This document shows positions 26,113 to 34,154 of a stretch of 64,000 nt of DNA, one piece after another (position 1 is the first letter of the stretch; each line of letters begins with the position of its first letter). The stretch is from Cryobacterium sp. N22 (lineage in GTDB: Bacteria; Actinomycetota; Actinomycetes; Actinomycetales; Microbacteriaceae), in assembly GCF_002929555.1 (NCBI RefSeq), contig NZ_PJJP01000031.1, forward strand, positions 28,042 through 92,041, in the 5' to 3' direction. The notes under the pieces were generated by a model, which had not been told where the DNA came from, searched no databases, and saw only the letters and a program-made list of their open reading frames with translations. The position numbers were made by a program, and so were the translations under genes.

Positions 26113-26389
26113 CTCGCGGCACTGCTTTGTTCTCGCGGCACACCTTTGTTGCGGCGGCACGTGCTCTAACCTGTGCCGCCGAGGACAACACCTGCCGCGG
26201 AGAACGACATCTGCCGCGACACTCGTTGCGCACCGCCGCCCCGCCCACTCTCGTGGCGCGCGATAGTGCTCGTGGCGCAGGATAGTGCTCGTGGCGCAGC
26301 ATATCGCCCGCAATAACCTGCGCCACCACCGCCAACCTGCGCCACCAAAAGAACCCGCGCCACGAGAACAAACCTGCGCCACGACACAC
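26113..26389. repeat. array of 19-bp units in direct then inverted orientation
   Basis: Block A: direct units starting with CTCGCGGCAC at 26113, 26132 and (GCGGCGGCAC) 26151, then inverted units with GTGCCGCCGAG, CTGCCGCGGAG and CTGCCGCGAC near 26174, 26192 and 26211. Block B: CTCGTGGCGC at 26250, 26269 and 26288, then AACCTGCGCCAC (or AACCCGCGCCAC) at 26315, 26334, 26352 and 26371. The step is 18-20 bp throughout, and the inner bases vary. In each block the inverted units can pair with the direct ones to give a long hairpin. No open frame of note uses it. The role is unknown. Confidence 0.85.
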
Positions 26390-26419
26390 GCATCCATCGA
26401 CGCACACCCGCCGCAGCGC

Positions 26420-26466
26420 ATGCCCACCGCAACGGATGCCCACCGCAACGCACCCCCACCGCACCG
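26420..26466. repeat. short tandem repeat, 16-bp period
   Basis: Two identical 15-mers, ATGCCCACCGCAACG at 26420-26434 and 26436-26450, then a third with three mismatches (26452-26466). It lies between the 19-bp array and the MFS start, and may belong to the same repeat-prone stretch. Confidence 0.7.
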
Positions 26467-26586
26467 GATGCCGCCCGCGCGACCAGGTGCGCCGCCACCG
26501 GCATCCGTGCCAAGCTTGAAACCCGTGCCCGCGCTCAACAACGGGGCCGACGGCCACTCACCACCACCAGAAAGTCCGCTGACGCA

Positions 26587-27879
26587 ATGACGCCTCCCGC
26601 CCGCTTCGCAGAACGCACCGCAGACCGCCCCGATGTGACCGTGCGTCGCGCCCGGTTCGCCGTGGCCGTGCTGTTCTTCACGAACGGCGCCCTGTTCGCC
26701 AACCTGATCCCCCGGTATCCCGCGATCAAGTCCGAGCTCGGGCTCAGCAACGCCGAATTCGGTTTCGCCGTCGCCGCGTTCCCGCTCGGCGCCCTCATCG
26801 CCGGGCTCGCCGCGGGCATGCTCATCCGCCGGTTCCGCTCGTCCCGGGTCGCCGTGGTGTCGACGATGCTCACCGCGGTGGGCCTGATCCTGGCCGGAAT
26901 CGCGCCCAGCTGGGCGGCCCTGGCCGCCGGCATCTTCCTGGCCGGGGCGATGGACTCCATCACGGACGTCGCCCAGAACTCGCACGGCCTGCGCGTGCAG
27001 CGGCTCTACAAACGCTCCATCCTCAACTCCTTCCACGCGGTGTGGAGCATCGGCGCGGTCACCGGCGGACTCCTCGGCGCCGCCGCCGCGCAGCTCGACA
27101 TTCCGCGCGGCCAGCACCTCATCGTGTCCGCCGTCACCTTTAGCCTGTTCGCCCTGTACAGCTACAGGTTCCTCCTGGCCGGACCCGAGCCTCTCGAACC
27201 CGAAGCCACCGCCCCGGAACCGCACGCCGACACACCCACCCGCTCCCCCGCCCGGTGGGGCAAGTGGCTGGTGCTCGGCGCGCTCGTGGTGATCGCCGCC
27301 TCCGGCGCCGTCGTCGAGGACGCCGGCGCGTCGTGGTCGGCCATCTACCTCTCCGACGCGCTCAGCGCATCCGCCCTGGTGGCCGGGCTGGGCTTCATCG
27401 CCCTGCAGGGCATGCAGTTCATCGGCCGGCTACTCGGCGACGGTCTCGTCGACCGGTTCGGCCAGCGCGCTGTGGCCCGCACCGGCGGTGCCATCGTGTT
27501 CCTGGGCATGGGCACCGCCCTGGCCTTCCCGTCGATCCCGGGCACCATCGTGGGCTTCGGGCTGGCCGGCTTCGGCGTCGCCACCCTGATCCCGGCCGCG
27601 ATGCACGCCGCAGACGAGCTGCCCGGTTTCCGGGCCGGCACCGGCCTCACCATCGTCGCCTGGCTGCTGCGCCTGGGCTTCCTGTTCTCGCCGCCCATCA
27701 TCGGCGCCATCGCCGACCTCTCCCAGCTGCGCTACGGGCTGCTCCTCGTGCCCGTGGCCGGCCTGCTCGTGGTGTTCTTCGCGCCGGTGCTGGCCACCCG
27801 GGTGCACGGCCGGGCCGCGGATGCCTCCCCCGCGGACAACACGGACCTCACCCCAGCGCCCGCAACGACGGCGCCCTGA
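26587..27879 (+). CDS. MFS transporter
   Basis: An inner-membrane transporter of 430 aa with 12 hydrophobic segments. The loop after the second segment is GMLIRRFRSSRVAVVS, a degenerate loop 2-3 motif, and a later one is GDGLVDRFGQRAVARTG. The first segment reads FAVAVLFFTNGALFANLIPRYP, which is typical of the FucP/YbjJ-like branch annotated as sugar or drug transporter. A weak AGAAAG precedes the start. The substrate is unknown. It lies downstream of the repeat array. Confidence 0.85.
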   Translation: MTPPARFAERTADRPDVTVRRARFAVAVLFFTNGALFANLIPRYPAIKSELGLSNAEFGFAVAAFPLGALIAGLAAGMLIRRFRSSRVAVVSTMLTAVGLILAGIAPSWAALAAGIFLAGAMDSITDVAQNSHGLRVQRLYKRSILNSFHAVWSIGAVTGGLLGAAAAQLDIPRGQHLIVSAVTFSLFALYSYRFLLAGPEPLEPEATAPEPHADTPTRSPARWGKWLVLGALVVIAASGAVVEDAGASWSAIYLSDALSASALVAGLGFIALQGMQFIGRLLGDGLVDRFGQRAVARTGGAIVFLGMGTALAFPSIPGTIVGFGLAGFGVATLIPAAMHAADELPGFRAGTGLTIVAWLLRLGFLFSPPIIGAIADLSQLRYGLLLVPVAGLLVVFFAPVLATRVHGRAADASPADNTDLTPAPATTAP

Positions 27880-27926
27880 CCGCGGCCGGCTCGGGGCTGG
27901 GTCCGGTTGCCGGGCGGGCGGCCGGG

Positions 27927-28184
27927 CTAGGCGCGCGGCGTCTCGTCGTCGGCCGGGACCTCGTCGCGCAGCGGCTCGGCGGGCCGCAGCACCAGGCCGA
28001 GGAACATCGCCAGACCCAGCACGCCGGTCAGGAGTCCGCCGCCGCCGAGATAGATCTCGGCCGGCGTGGCGAATCCGCTCAGCGCATCCAGTCGCAGACC
28101 CACGTGGATCAGGAACCCGGTGAACCCGACGCACAGCCCTGCGCTGACGACCAGACCGATCACGGCGGCGCTCTGGCGCTTCAT
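27927..28184 (-). CDS. small membrane protein, two TM segments
   Basis: A protein of 85 aa with hydrophobic segments at about residues 6-26 and 45-68, then a polar acidic tail. No family recognised. The ATG at 28184 has AAGGAG 7 nt upstream. It is convergent with the MFS gene and divergent from the glutaredoxin gene. Confidence 0.6.
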   Translation of the reverse strand: MKRQSAAVIGLVVSAGLCVGFTGFLIHVGLRLDALSGFATPAEIYLGGGGLLTGVLGLAMFLGLVLRPAEPLRDEVPADDETPRA

Positions 28185-28327
28185 GGGGTACTCCTTCGGG
28201 TGGATCCTGAGCTGAGTCAAGCACAGTTCGGCTCTGGTCAGGGGATTATTTCCCCGGGAGACTCCATCGGGCAGTTCCGCGATCCGGCGCCCGGCATCTG
28301 CCCAGTCGAGCCGCCTAAACTCGACGG

Positions 28328-28618
28328 ATGACCGTACCCGCCGCACCCGCCACCGCCACCGCCACCGCCACCGCCACCATCACCATGTTCGGCGCCGAGT
28401 GGTGCCGCGACTGCCGTCGCTCGAAGAAGCTGCTCGACGGCCTCGGCGTGGCCTACGACTACGTGGACCTGGAGTCCGTGGCCGACGGCGCCGACCGGGC
28501 CAAGGCCATCAGCGGCCGCACCCAGATCCCCGTGATCGTTTTCCCCGACGACACCCACATGGTGGAACCCAGCGACGCCGACGTGCGCGCCAAGCTCACC
28601 GAGCTCGGCACCGTCTAA
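28328..28618 (+). CDS. glutaredoxin-like (mycoredoxin) protein
   Basis: A thiol-disulfide protein of 96 aa. The thioredoxin-fold motif FGAEWCRDCRRSKKLLDGLGV has CRDC as the active site, and TQIPVIVF carries the conserved cis-Pro. The mycoredoxin/glutaredoxin-like NrdH family fits. The N-terminus is extended by (Ala-Thr)5, written by five perfect GCCACC hexamers at 28349-28378; the canonical fold would start near the ITMFG at residue 18. Its reductant would be mycothiol or NADPH systems. Confidence 0.8.
   Translation: MTVPAAPATATATATATITMFGAEWCRDCRRSKKLLDGLGVAYDYVDLESVADGADRAKAISGRTQIPVIVFPDDTHMVEPSDADVRAKLTELGTV
28349..28378. repeat. five GCCACC hexamers inside the glutaredoxin gene
   Basis: In-frame hexanucleotide microsatellite encoding Ala-Thr pairs near the N-terminus. 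Such tracts change length by slippage, but multiples of 6 bp keep the frame. Confidence 0.85.
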
Positions 28619-28657
28619 TCTCCACGCCGGCCGCCCGGGGCACCGCGAGGTACGGTC

Positions 28658-29137
28658 TCACCGCCGAGGCACCCCGAGCATCCCCGCCAGAGTGTGCAGC
28701 GCCGCGGTCACCTCGCCGCTGACCCGCCTGCCCCCGGCACCCGGCGCATGTTCAGTGCCGGTGCGCGCCACGTGCTCGGCCACCCTGAACAGCCAGGCCC
28801 GGAAGGCCGAGTCCATCGTCGGCGCCTGCGCCTCGACCAGGGCCAGCGCGCGCGCCAGTTCGCCCAGCACTCGGGCCTGCTCGTCGGCGGCGCCGTCGAT
28901 CACCCCGAGGTCGCGGGTGAGCACCTCGGCCACCAGGTCGGCGTCGATTTCCTTCACGATGGGCAACGCATCCGATTGGTGCGCCTCGAGCGTCACGGCC
29001 TTCTCCGCGGCCAGCATCTCGGTCACGACCGCCATCGGCTCCCTGGGCGACGCCCCCACCAGGTACAGTCCTACCAGAAACGGTGCGGCCGCCACGGCCT
29101 GCCATTCCTCGGCGGTGAAGGCCTCCCTGACGGCCAT
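28658..29137 (-). CDS. hypothetical protein
   Basis: A soluble, mostly helical, acidic protein of 159 aa, unrecognised. It starts AVREAFTAEEWQAVAAAPFLVG and has the helical stretch ADLVAEVLTRDLGVIDGAADEQARVLGELARALALVEAQ and a Gly/Arg-rich linker near the end (HAPGAGGRRVSGEV). The GGAGG ahead of the ATG at 29137 supports the start. No membrane segment and no Cys. Confidence 0.65.
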   Translation of the reverse strand: MAVREAFTAEEWQAVAAAPFLVGLYLVGASPREPMAVVTEMLAAEKAVTLEAHQSDALPIVKEIDADLVAEVLTRDLGVIDGAADEQARVLGELARALALVEAQAPTMDSAFRAWLFRVAEHVARTGTEHAPGAGGRRVSGEVTAALHTLAGMLGVPRR

Positions 29138-29553
29138 CTCAGCTCCTCCTCGAGCGCCGGCCTGGGCAAGACGCGCCCGACCGGCACCAACCGCGCCCGG
29201 CGCGATGCCGCGGCTGACTCGTGTTCGCTAACGCCCCCGCTGGGCACGCACCCCCGCTCGCGCCGCGCCTACCTGTAAACGCTACGCCTGCGCCCCGGGC
29301 CCGCGCTACGGCTGACGTCAACCGCCACCCGGCCCATCCGCCGGCCCGGCGCCGTTGCACCTCACCCACGCCGGGGGTACCGTAAACGCCACATCGCACC
29401 CGGCCGCGAGCGTGGCCGGTTGACCTCCGTTGCCACGCTGAACGGACAGTGCGATCTGAGAGCCGCAACCCGCTGCGCGTCCCCGCCCCCGGGTCACTTG
29501 TCGACACGCCCGCACCACTCCACGCACCGGTAGTCTTCACCCCGGGGGTAAAG
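29138..29553. other. 416-bp intergenic region, nothing clear
   Basis: Promoter space between divergent genes at 29137 and 29554. I see no gene, no strong hairpin and no recognisable RNA; GTAAACGC occurs twice (near 29276 and 29383). Confidence 0.45.
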
Positions 29554-29805
29554 ATGGACACGACAGAGCACGACATGGCCGAGCAGAACACAGCGGAGGC
29601 CGACGGGCTGACGATCTTCGACGACGTGCACGAGGTGCGTGACGAGCGCGTCGCTTTTGTCGGATTGCAGCTGATGGCCGTGGTTCTCAGCTACTCATTC
29701 GCGCTGGGCATCCTGGTGATCGTGCTGGTCCCGGTCGTCCTGGCCCTCACCCTCCTCTGGCCGTACCTGCCGAGCATGCTGTTCCCTCAGAGCGCCGGCT
29801 TGTAG
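29554..29805 (+). CDS. small single-TM membrane protein
   Basis: A protein of 83 aa. An acidic soluble head (DTTEHDMAEQNTAEADGLTIFDD) is followed by a ~40-residue hydrophobic stretch (VGLQLMAVVLSYSFALGIL, VIVLVPVVLALTLLWPYL), probably two membrane passes. It is unrecognised. The start at 29554 has GGGGG 7 nt upstream; earlier frames have low-quality coding. Its 3' end overlaps the methyltransferase gene on the other strand by 19 bp. Confidence 0.5.
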   Translation: MDTTEHDMAEQNTAEADGLTIFDDVHEVRDERVAFVGLQLMAVVLSYSFALGILVIVLVPVVLALTLLWPYLPSMLFPQSAGL

Positions 29806-30287
29806 CCAGCCGAGGCCCGGAATACGCCGACGTAGCGCGCAACCTGGTCGGCGTACCTCACGAACTCCGGGCCGAACGTCTCGCGGAGCACCCGTTCCTC
29901 GGCGCGCACGCCGCGGTGCTCTGCCAGGATCGCCACCGGCAGCGTGACCAGGGTCCACGCCGACCCGCGCATGACGCCGAAGCCCAGGTGGATGAGCCAC
30001 CATCCGACGTACATCGGGTGGCGACTCAAAGCGTACGGCCCGGTGGTCACCAGCGACTGCGGCTGCTCGAGGTCGAATCCTCCGGTCGTCCGACGCCGCC
30101 GTTCCGCCAGCGCCCATACGACCAGCGCGCACCCCGCCACCACGAGCGGGGCGCCTGCCGCGCGGTGGGCGGTGCGCGTGCCGGGCAAGCGTGCCGGCTG
30201 GAACCGGTCGAGCACAATGCCGACCACGAGCCCGACAGCCTGCCCCGGCGGCAGGGGCAGGTTGCGGATGACCCCGGTCACGCCCAC
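29787..30287 (-). CDS. isoprenylcysteine carboxyl methyltransferase-like membrane protein
   Basis: A membrane methyltransferase of 166 aa of the ICMT/phospholipid methyltransferase family. The signature LVTTGPYALSRHPMYVGWW (residues ~82-100) is the SAM-binding turn with the conserved R-H-P-x-Y, and later EERVLRETFGPEFVRYADQV carries the acidic-Y motif. About four hydrophobic segments. The start is a GTG at 30287 with GGAGG 8 nt upstream, and overlaps the 3' end of the monooxygenase gene by 10 bp. Confidence 0.8.
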   Translation of the reverse strand: MGVTGVIRNLPLPPGQAVGLVVGIVLDRFQPARLPGTRTAHRAAGAPLVVAGCALVVWALAERRRRTTGGFDLEQPQSLVTTGPYALSRHPMYVGWWLIHLGFGVMRGSAWTLVTLPVAILAEHRGVRAEERVLRETFGPEFVRYADQVARYVGVFRASAGYKPAL

Positions 30288-31402
30288 TGCGACTCCTCCA
30301 CAACGTCGCGGCCTACCGATGTCGGCCCTGATGCGGTGCGGATGCGCTTGGCAAGGTAGGCGGCATCCCTGGTGATGCCGGGGAGGGTCGCCGACGCCTC
30401 AGCGAACAACAGCTCCTGGCCGAGGAAGTACAGGCCCGGAACGGACCGGGCAACGCCGCGGTACTGCCGGATCCGGCCCTCGGCGTCGAATGCCGGCGCG
30501 TCCACCCAGTCAAAGTCGTCGCGGTAACCCGTGCACCAGATCACGCTCGACACGTCGCATACCCGGCCGTCCGCGAGCTCCGGTTTGCCGCCCTGCACTC
30601 CCACCACTCGCGGGAGCAGTTGTACCCCGGCGTCGACGAGGTCCCTCACCTTGGTTCGGACGAGCGGATCGGCGTGTGTGGCCAGCTTCGCCAGTGCCCT
30701 GCGCCCGAGGGGCGTGCGGCGGGTCAGGACGTGGAGACCGAGGAACCGCACGGCGGGGAAGGCGAAGCGCGCCGCCGTCCGGCCATGGCGGATCGGGATC
30801 TCCGGGGCCGGCGTCCCCGCGAGCCGGGTCGGATGCGTCAGGCTCAGCTCCCGGGCGATCTCGGCCCCGGAGTTGCCCACTCCGACGACGAGTGCCGCAC
30901 CGGGCGGAAGCTCAGCCGGATTGCGGTAGGCGCTGGAGTGCCGCTGGACGATGGTGGGGGCGAGCTGGTCGGCGAAGGCCGGGGTGTGGGGAGTCTGAGA
31001 TCCGCCGGTCGCCAGGACCACGTTCTTCGACTCCCACCGGTGCTCGCCCGCACTGGAGACGTAGTGCCCGCCCTCGCGTCGAAGTCGGTCCACCCGCACG
31101 CCGTTGCGCACGGGCAGGGCGAACGTGGTGGCGTAGGCCTCAAGGTAGTCGGCGACGTCGTCCTTGGTGGGAAAGCCCAGCGCGTCACCCGGGAACGGCA
31201 TTCCGGGGAGCCCGTCGTACTTCGCAGGTGTGAACAGTCGGAGGGAGTCCCAGCGCATCCGCCACGCATCGCCGACGCGCCCATGCGCGTCGAGGATGAC
31301 GAAGTCACGATTCTGCTGAGCCAGGTAGTAGCCGAGGGCAAGCCCTGCCTGTCCGCCGCCGATCACGACGGTGTCGACATACTCGGTCTGGTTCGTGTTC
31401 AT
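30278..31402 (-). CDS. FAD/NAD(P)-dependent monooxygenase (CzcO/FMO-like)
   Basis: A flavin-containing monooxygenase-type enzyme of 374 aa. The FAD motif VVIGGGQAGLALGYYLAQ stands near the N-terminus and the NADPH motif LVVGVGNSGAEIARELS near residue 170. Between them lie the Trp/Tyr-rich barrel, the MPFPGDALGFPTKDDVADYLE and VLATGGSQTPHTP segments of the CzcO-like group, and CTGYRDDFDWV near the C-terminus. The probable role is an NADPH/oxygen-dependent N- or S-oxidation. It sits between a LuxR regulator and a methyltransferase-like gene on the same strand. Confidence 0.85.
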   Translation of the reverse strand: MNTNQTEYVDTVVIGGGQAGLALGYYLAQQNRDFVILDAHGRVGDAWRMRWDSLRLFTPAKYDGLPGMPFPGDALGFPTKDDVADYLEAYATTFALPVRNGVRVDRLRREGGHYVSSAGEHRWESKNVVLATGGSQTPHTPAFADQLAPTIVQRHSSAYRNPAELPPGAALVVGVGNSGAEIARELSLTHPTRLAGTPAPEIPIRHGRTAARFAFPAVRFLGLHVLTRRTPLGRRALAKLATHADPLVRTKVRDLVDAGVQLLPRVVGVQGGKPELADGRVCDVSSVIWCTGYRDDFDWVDAPAFDAEGRIRQYRGVARSVPGLYFLGQELLFAEASATLPGITRDAAYLAKRIRTASGPTSVGRDVVEESQWA

Positions 31403-31527
31403 GGTTGTGCCTCCGGTTCAACAAGGAGTGGAAGGTTCATATCCCCCACGCTACGAAGCGGCAGGTGCCGGGCGCGTCGACTGAAATGCGCATCCGCGGC
31501 TGCCGCGATGGGCAAATCTATGTACCG

Positions 31528-33156
31528 CTAAACCAAACCGTGCTCATAGGCGTACGCGGTTGCGGCCGCCCGTGACGAGAGGCCGAGCTTCGCAAAGATG
31601 TTGCTCACATGGCGCGCAACCGTCTTCTCGCTGAGGAAGAGCGCACCTGCGATGGACTTGTTGGTCATACCCGCTGCGACCAATCGCACGACCTCGATCT
31701 CGCGCGTTGTCAGCGGACCGTCCGGCCCCGTCGTCTCGCGCACGAGGGCGTCCAACTCCGCAAGCGCCGGGACTGCGCCGAGACCGACCAAGGTCGCCCT
31801 CGCGGCCTCGAACTCCATCAACGCCGCGTCTTCGTCGCCGAGTGCGCGCCAGGCGCGCGCGGTGAGCACACGGCACCGTGCCGCTTCATACGGCGTGTCG
31901 AGTTCCAGCCAGAGAGTCCTCGCCTGACGCAGCCGGTTCAGCGCACCGCTGGCCTCCCCCTCAGCGAGGAGCACGGCGCCGACGGACTGGTCAGCGAAGG
32001 CCTGCAGCATCGGCATGGCGTCTTCCTCGCCCAGTGCGGCCAACGCGTCAGCGCCCTCTCGCGCAGCAGTCGTATCCCCGGCGGCCAGCTCGATCTCAAC
32101 CACGGCGGCCAGCAGTCGCCGCCGGGTGGCCGGGTCGGCGCCCTCGACGGTCCGACGGATCAAGGACTGTGCCAATTTCGCTTTTCCCTGGGCCAGACGC
32201 AGCAGAGCCAGCCCCGGCTGCGGCTCGAACCCGGTCTGGTTGGCCTGGCTGTATGACGTGGCTGCGGCATCGAACTCCCCACGCAGCCGTTGCACCTCGC
32301 CTTGCTGATAGTAGGCCCCGTACAACGCGTGCCGGTCGCCTCGTTGAGCTCGATCCTGGGCGACCTGTGCGGCCTCGAGCGCGGTCGACCACGCCCCATG
32401 CAGGCAGAAAAGCTCGGCTCGATGCATCTGGCACTGACCGCTGAAGAGCACCAGTTCGGGCTGGTCGTTGCACCAGCGGTCAAGAGCAACCGTCCACTCC
32501 TGGGCGCGGCGCAGATCGAAGGCAAGGTGACAACTTTGCAGCACCGAGCAATAGATGATGCCGGAGGGAACCGGGGAGATCTCCCCGGCCGTGACGGCGA
32601 CCATGACCTCGTCGAGCAGGACCAACCCTGCGTTCAACTGACCCAGCATGATTTGCGCTTGCCCCTGCCCCAGCCGCGCCAGAGCGCTGAGGTCGGGGTC
32701 GTGGAATCGTTCCCCCAACACAGCCACCTCATCGAAAGTCCGCGCGGCGCTCTCGGCGTCGCCGCCGTAGAGGGCACCAAGGGCGACGGGAACGAGAAGT
32801 AAACCCTGAACGGAACTCGGGTGGGGATCCTCGTGCACGAGTCGCTGCGCTCGAGCGAACCAGCCGCCGCTGCGCGCTGGTTCGCGCAGGTCCATCAGGT
32901 GCAGGCCGATCCACGCCGCACACCGGGCCGCAGCGGCGACGTCGCCCTCGATGAGAAACTCCTCGTGCGCCCTCGTCAGGGTGTCGATGCCATCGGTTGG
33001 CTTGCCGATCAGCACAGCCGCTGTGCCGAACCACTCGAGGTATTGCGCCGGGAGCCCGCCCTGCTGATCGGCATCCGTCAAGGCGCTGAAGGCGTCGCCA
33101 TAGCGATGTGCCGCATAGGCCATACGACCACGATCAAGCGCGACGGAAGAGGTCAT
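31528..33156 (-). CDS. LuxR-type regulator with TPR-like sensor part
   Basis: A protein of 542 aa with a C-terminal LuxR/GerE HTH (about residues 480-540): TTREIEVVRLVAAGMTNKSIAGALFLSEKTVARHVSNIFAKLGL. The rest is helical repeat, TPR-like (for example DFSA/ALTDADQQGGLPAQYLEWFGTA and WFARAQRLV), with no P-loop, so it is not a LAL/MalT-type ATPase. It is first in the direction of a monooxygenase and a methyltransferase gene and likely controls them. The start at 33156 follows GGAGGG, 4 nt upstream; a longer frame is possible. Confidence 0.82.
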   Translation of the reverse strand: MTSSVALDRGRMAYAAHRYGDAFSALTDADQQGGLPAQYLEWFGTAAVLIGKPTDGIDTLTRAHEEFLIEGDVAAAARCAAWIGLHLMDLREPARSGGWFARAQRLVHEDPHPSSVQGLLLVPVALGALYGGDAESAARTFDEVAVLGERFHDPDLSALARLGQGQAQIMLGQLNAGLVLLDEVMVAVTAGEISPVPSGIIYCSVLQSCHLAFDLRRAQEWTVALDRWCNDQPELVLFSGQCQMHRAELFCLHGAWSTALEAAQVAQDRAQRGDRHALYGAYYQQGEVQRLRGEFDAAATSYSQANQTGFEPQPGLALLRLAQGKAKLAQSLIRRTVEGADPATRRRLLAAVVEIELAAGDTTAAREGADALAALGEEDAMPMLQAFADQSVGAVLLAEGEASGALNRLRQARTLWLELDTPYEAARCRVLTARAWRALGDEDAALMEFEAARATLVGLGAVPALAELDALVRETTGPDGPLTTREIEVVRLVAAGMTNKSIAGALFLSEKTVARHVSNIFAKLGLSSRAAATAYAYEHGLV

Positions 33157-33279
33157 GCTGCCCTCCAGCGGCGAGCGCAGACAGCGCCAGAACGCGCTGG
33201 GCACCCGTCAGATATTCGTCACCCTACTGCCGGGTCATCCCCGCCGCAATGATCGCCCGTTCGTGCCGGGCGCATCCGC

Positions 33280-33981
33280 CTATTTCACCAGCGCCGCCCG
33301 CCACCGCTCGTACCGGGACTTGCCCCTGAGTCGCCACAGCAACCGGATCGGCGCCGGCAGGTGCTCGTGCTGCCAGTCGTCGCCGCCGTCCGGCTGCGCG
33401 GCGAGAATCGTGCCCAGCTGAACGAACATCTTGCCCTTGGGTGTGGCCTTACGTCCGTGTTCGGAGAGCGCGTCGACCTCTTTCGGCGTGATGACGGTCT
33501 CCATCACCGGCACGATGTGGGTCTCCTCGTCGGGCAGGTGCACGGCGAGCGCCGCATTGATGCCGGCCAGGGCGGTGGCAACGGATGCGGCATCCGTCGT
33601 CCGGCCGCTCGCCCGCCAGGCCGGCAGGCTGGCATCCAGCTCGTTGAGGTGCACGAGCATCTGCGCGTGCTGCTCCTTCATACGCGCCACATGGGTGGCA
33701 CACGAGGGTGCCCGGCTCTCCAGCCGGCCCCAGAGCATGGTGTCCTCACCCTCGTGGTGCGCGTGCAGGCCGACCGAGAGCATGGCCAGATAGTCGCCGA
33801 CGAAATCGGCCTGGGCCGCATCGCCGTCGGCGACCTTGCCGACGAGCGCGGGACCCTCGCCGAACCCGGCCCGGAACATCCGATGGATCTCGGCCATGCC
33901 CCGGGCGTCGCAGGTCTTCACCGCATCGGTACGGGGTCTGTCGGGGCTGTCGCCGCTGGACGGCAACGCTGTGGCGGGCAT
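33280..33981 (-). CDS. hemerythrin HHE-domain protein
   Basis: A cytosolic protein of 233 aa with a four-helix hemerythrin fold. The metal-ligand signals are IHRMFRAGF (HxxxF, residues ~32-40), LHAHHEGEDTMLW (HHEGED), HVARMKEQHAQML (HxxxxxxxH) and LAVHLPDEETHIVPVM (HLxxEETHIxP). It likely binds a non-heme di-iron or oxygen/NO. A Lys/Trp-rich tail (SRYERWRAALVK) follows. The start is assigned without a strong Shine-Dalgarno. It is divergent from DUF1801 at 34155. Confidence 0.85.
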   Translation of the reverse strand: MPATALPSSGDSPDRPRTDAVKTCDARGMAEIHRMFRAGFGEGPALVGKVADGDAAQADFVGDYLAMLSVGLHAHHEGEDTMLWGRLESRAPSCATHVARMKEQHAQMLVHLNELDASLPAWRASGRTTDAASVATALAGINAALAVHLPDEETHIVPVMETVITPKEVDALSEHGRKATPKGKMFVQLGTILAAQPDGGDDWQHEHLPAPIRLLWRLRGKSRYERWRAALVK

Positions 33982-34087
33982 GGAGGCCTCCTTCGTACGT
34001 TCGTCGCTAGGACTGTATCCGCGCGCCAGTCGGCCATCAAGGGCAGCATCAACCGTGGCACGGCTCCGCCCGCTCCGCGACGTGGTG

Positions 34088-34125
34088 CGCGGGCAGAGCG
34101 CCGCTACGCGGGTGGCGCGCCACCC
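34088..34125. repeat. 60-bp palindromic repeat, copy 3 (right arm lost)
   Basis: The left arm and the centre are intact up to GCGCGCCACCC at 34125; the rest of the right arm is replaced by unrelated bases. It lies in the divergent gap between 33981 and 34155. A truncated copy. Confidence 0.85.
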
Positions 34126-34154
34126 TGGCTGGGCGGGCGCGCAAGGAGAAGACC

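Noticed and set aside
26113-26389. CRISPR array
   Set aside because: Units are adjacent without spacers, occur in both orientations and vary in sequence; no cas genes in the window.
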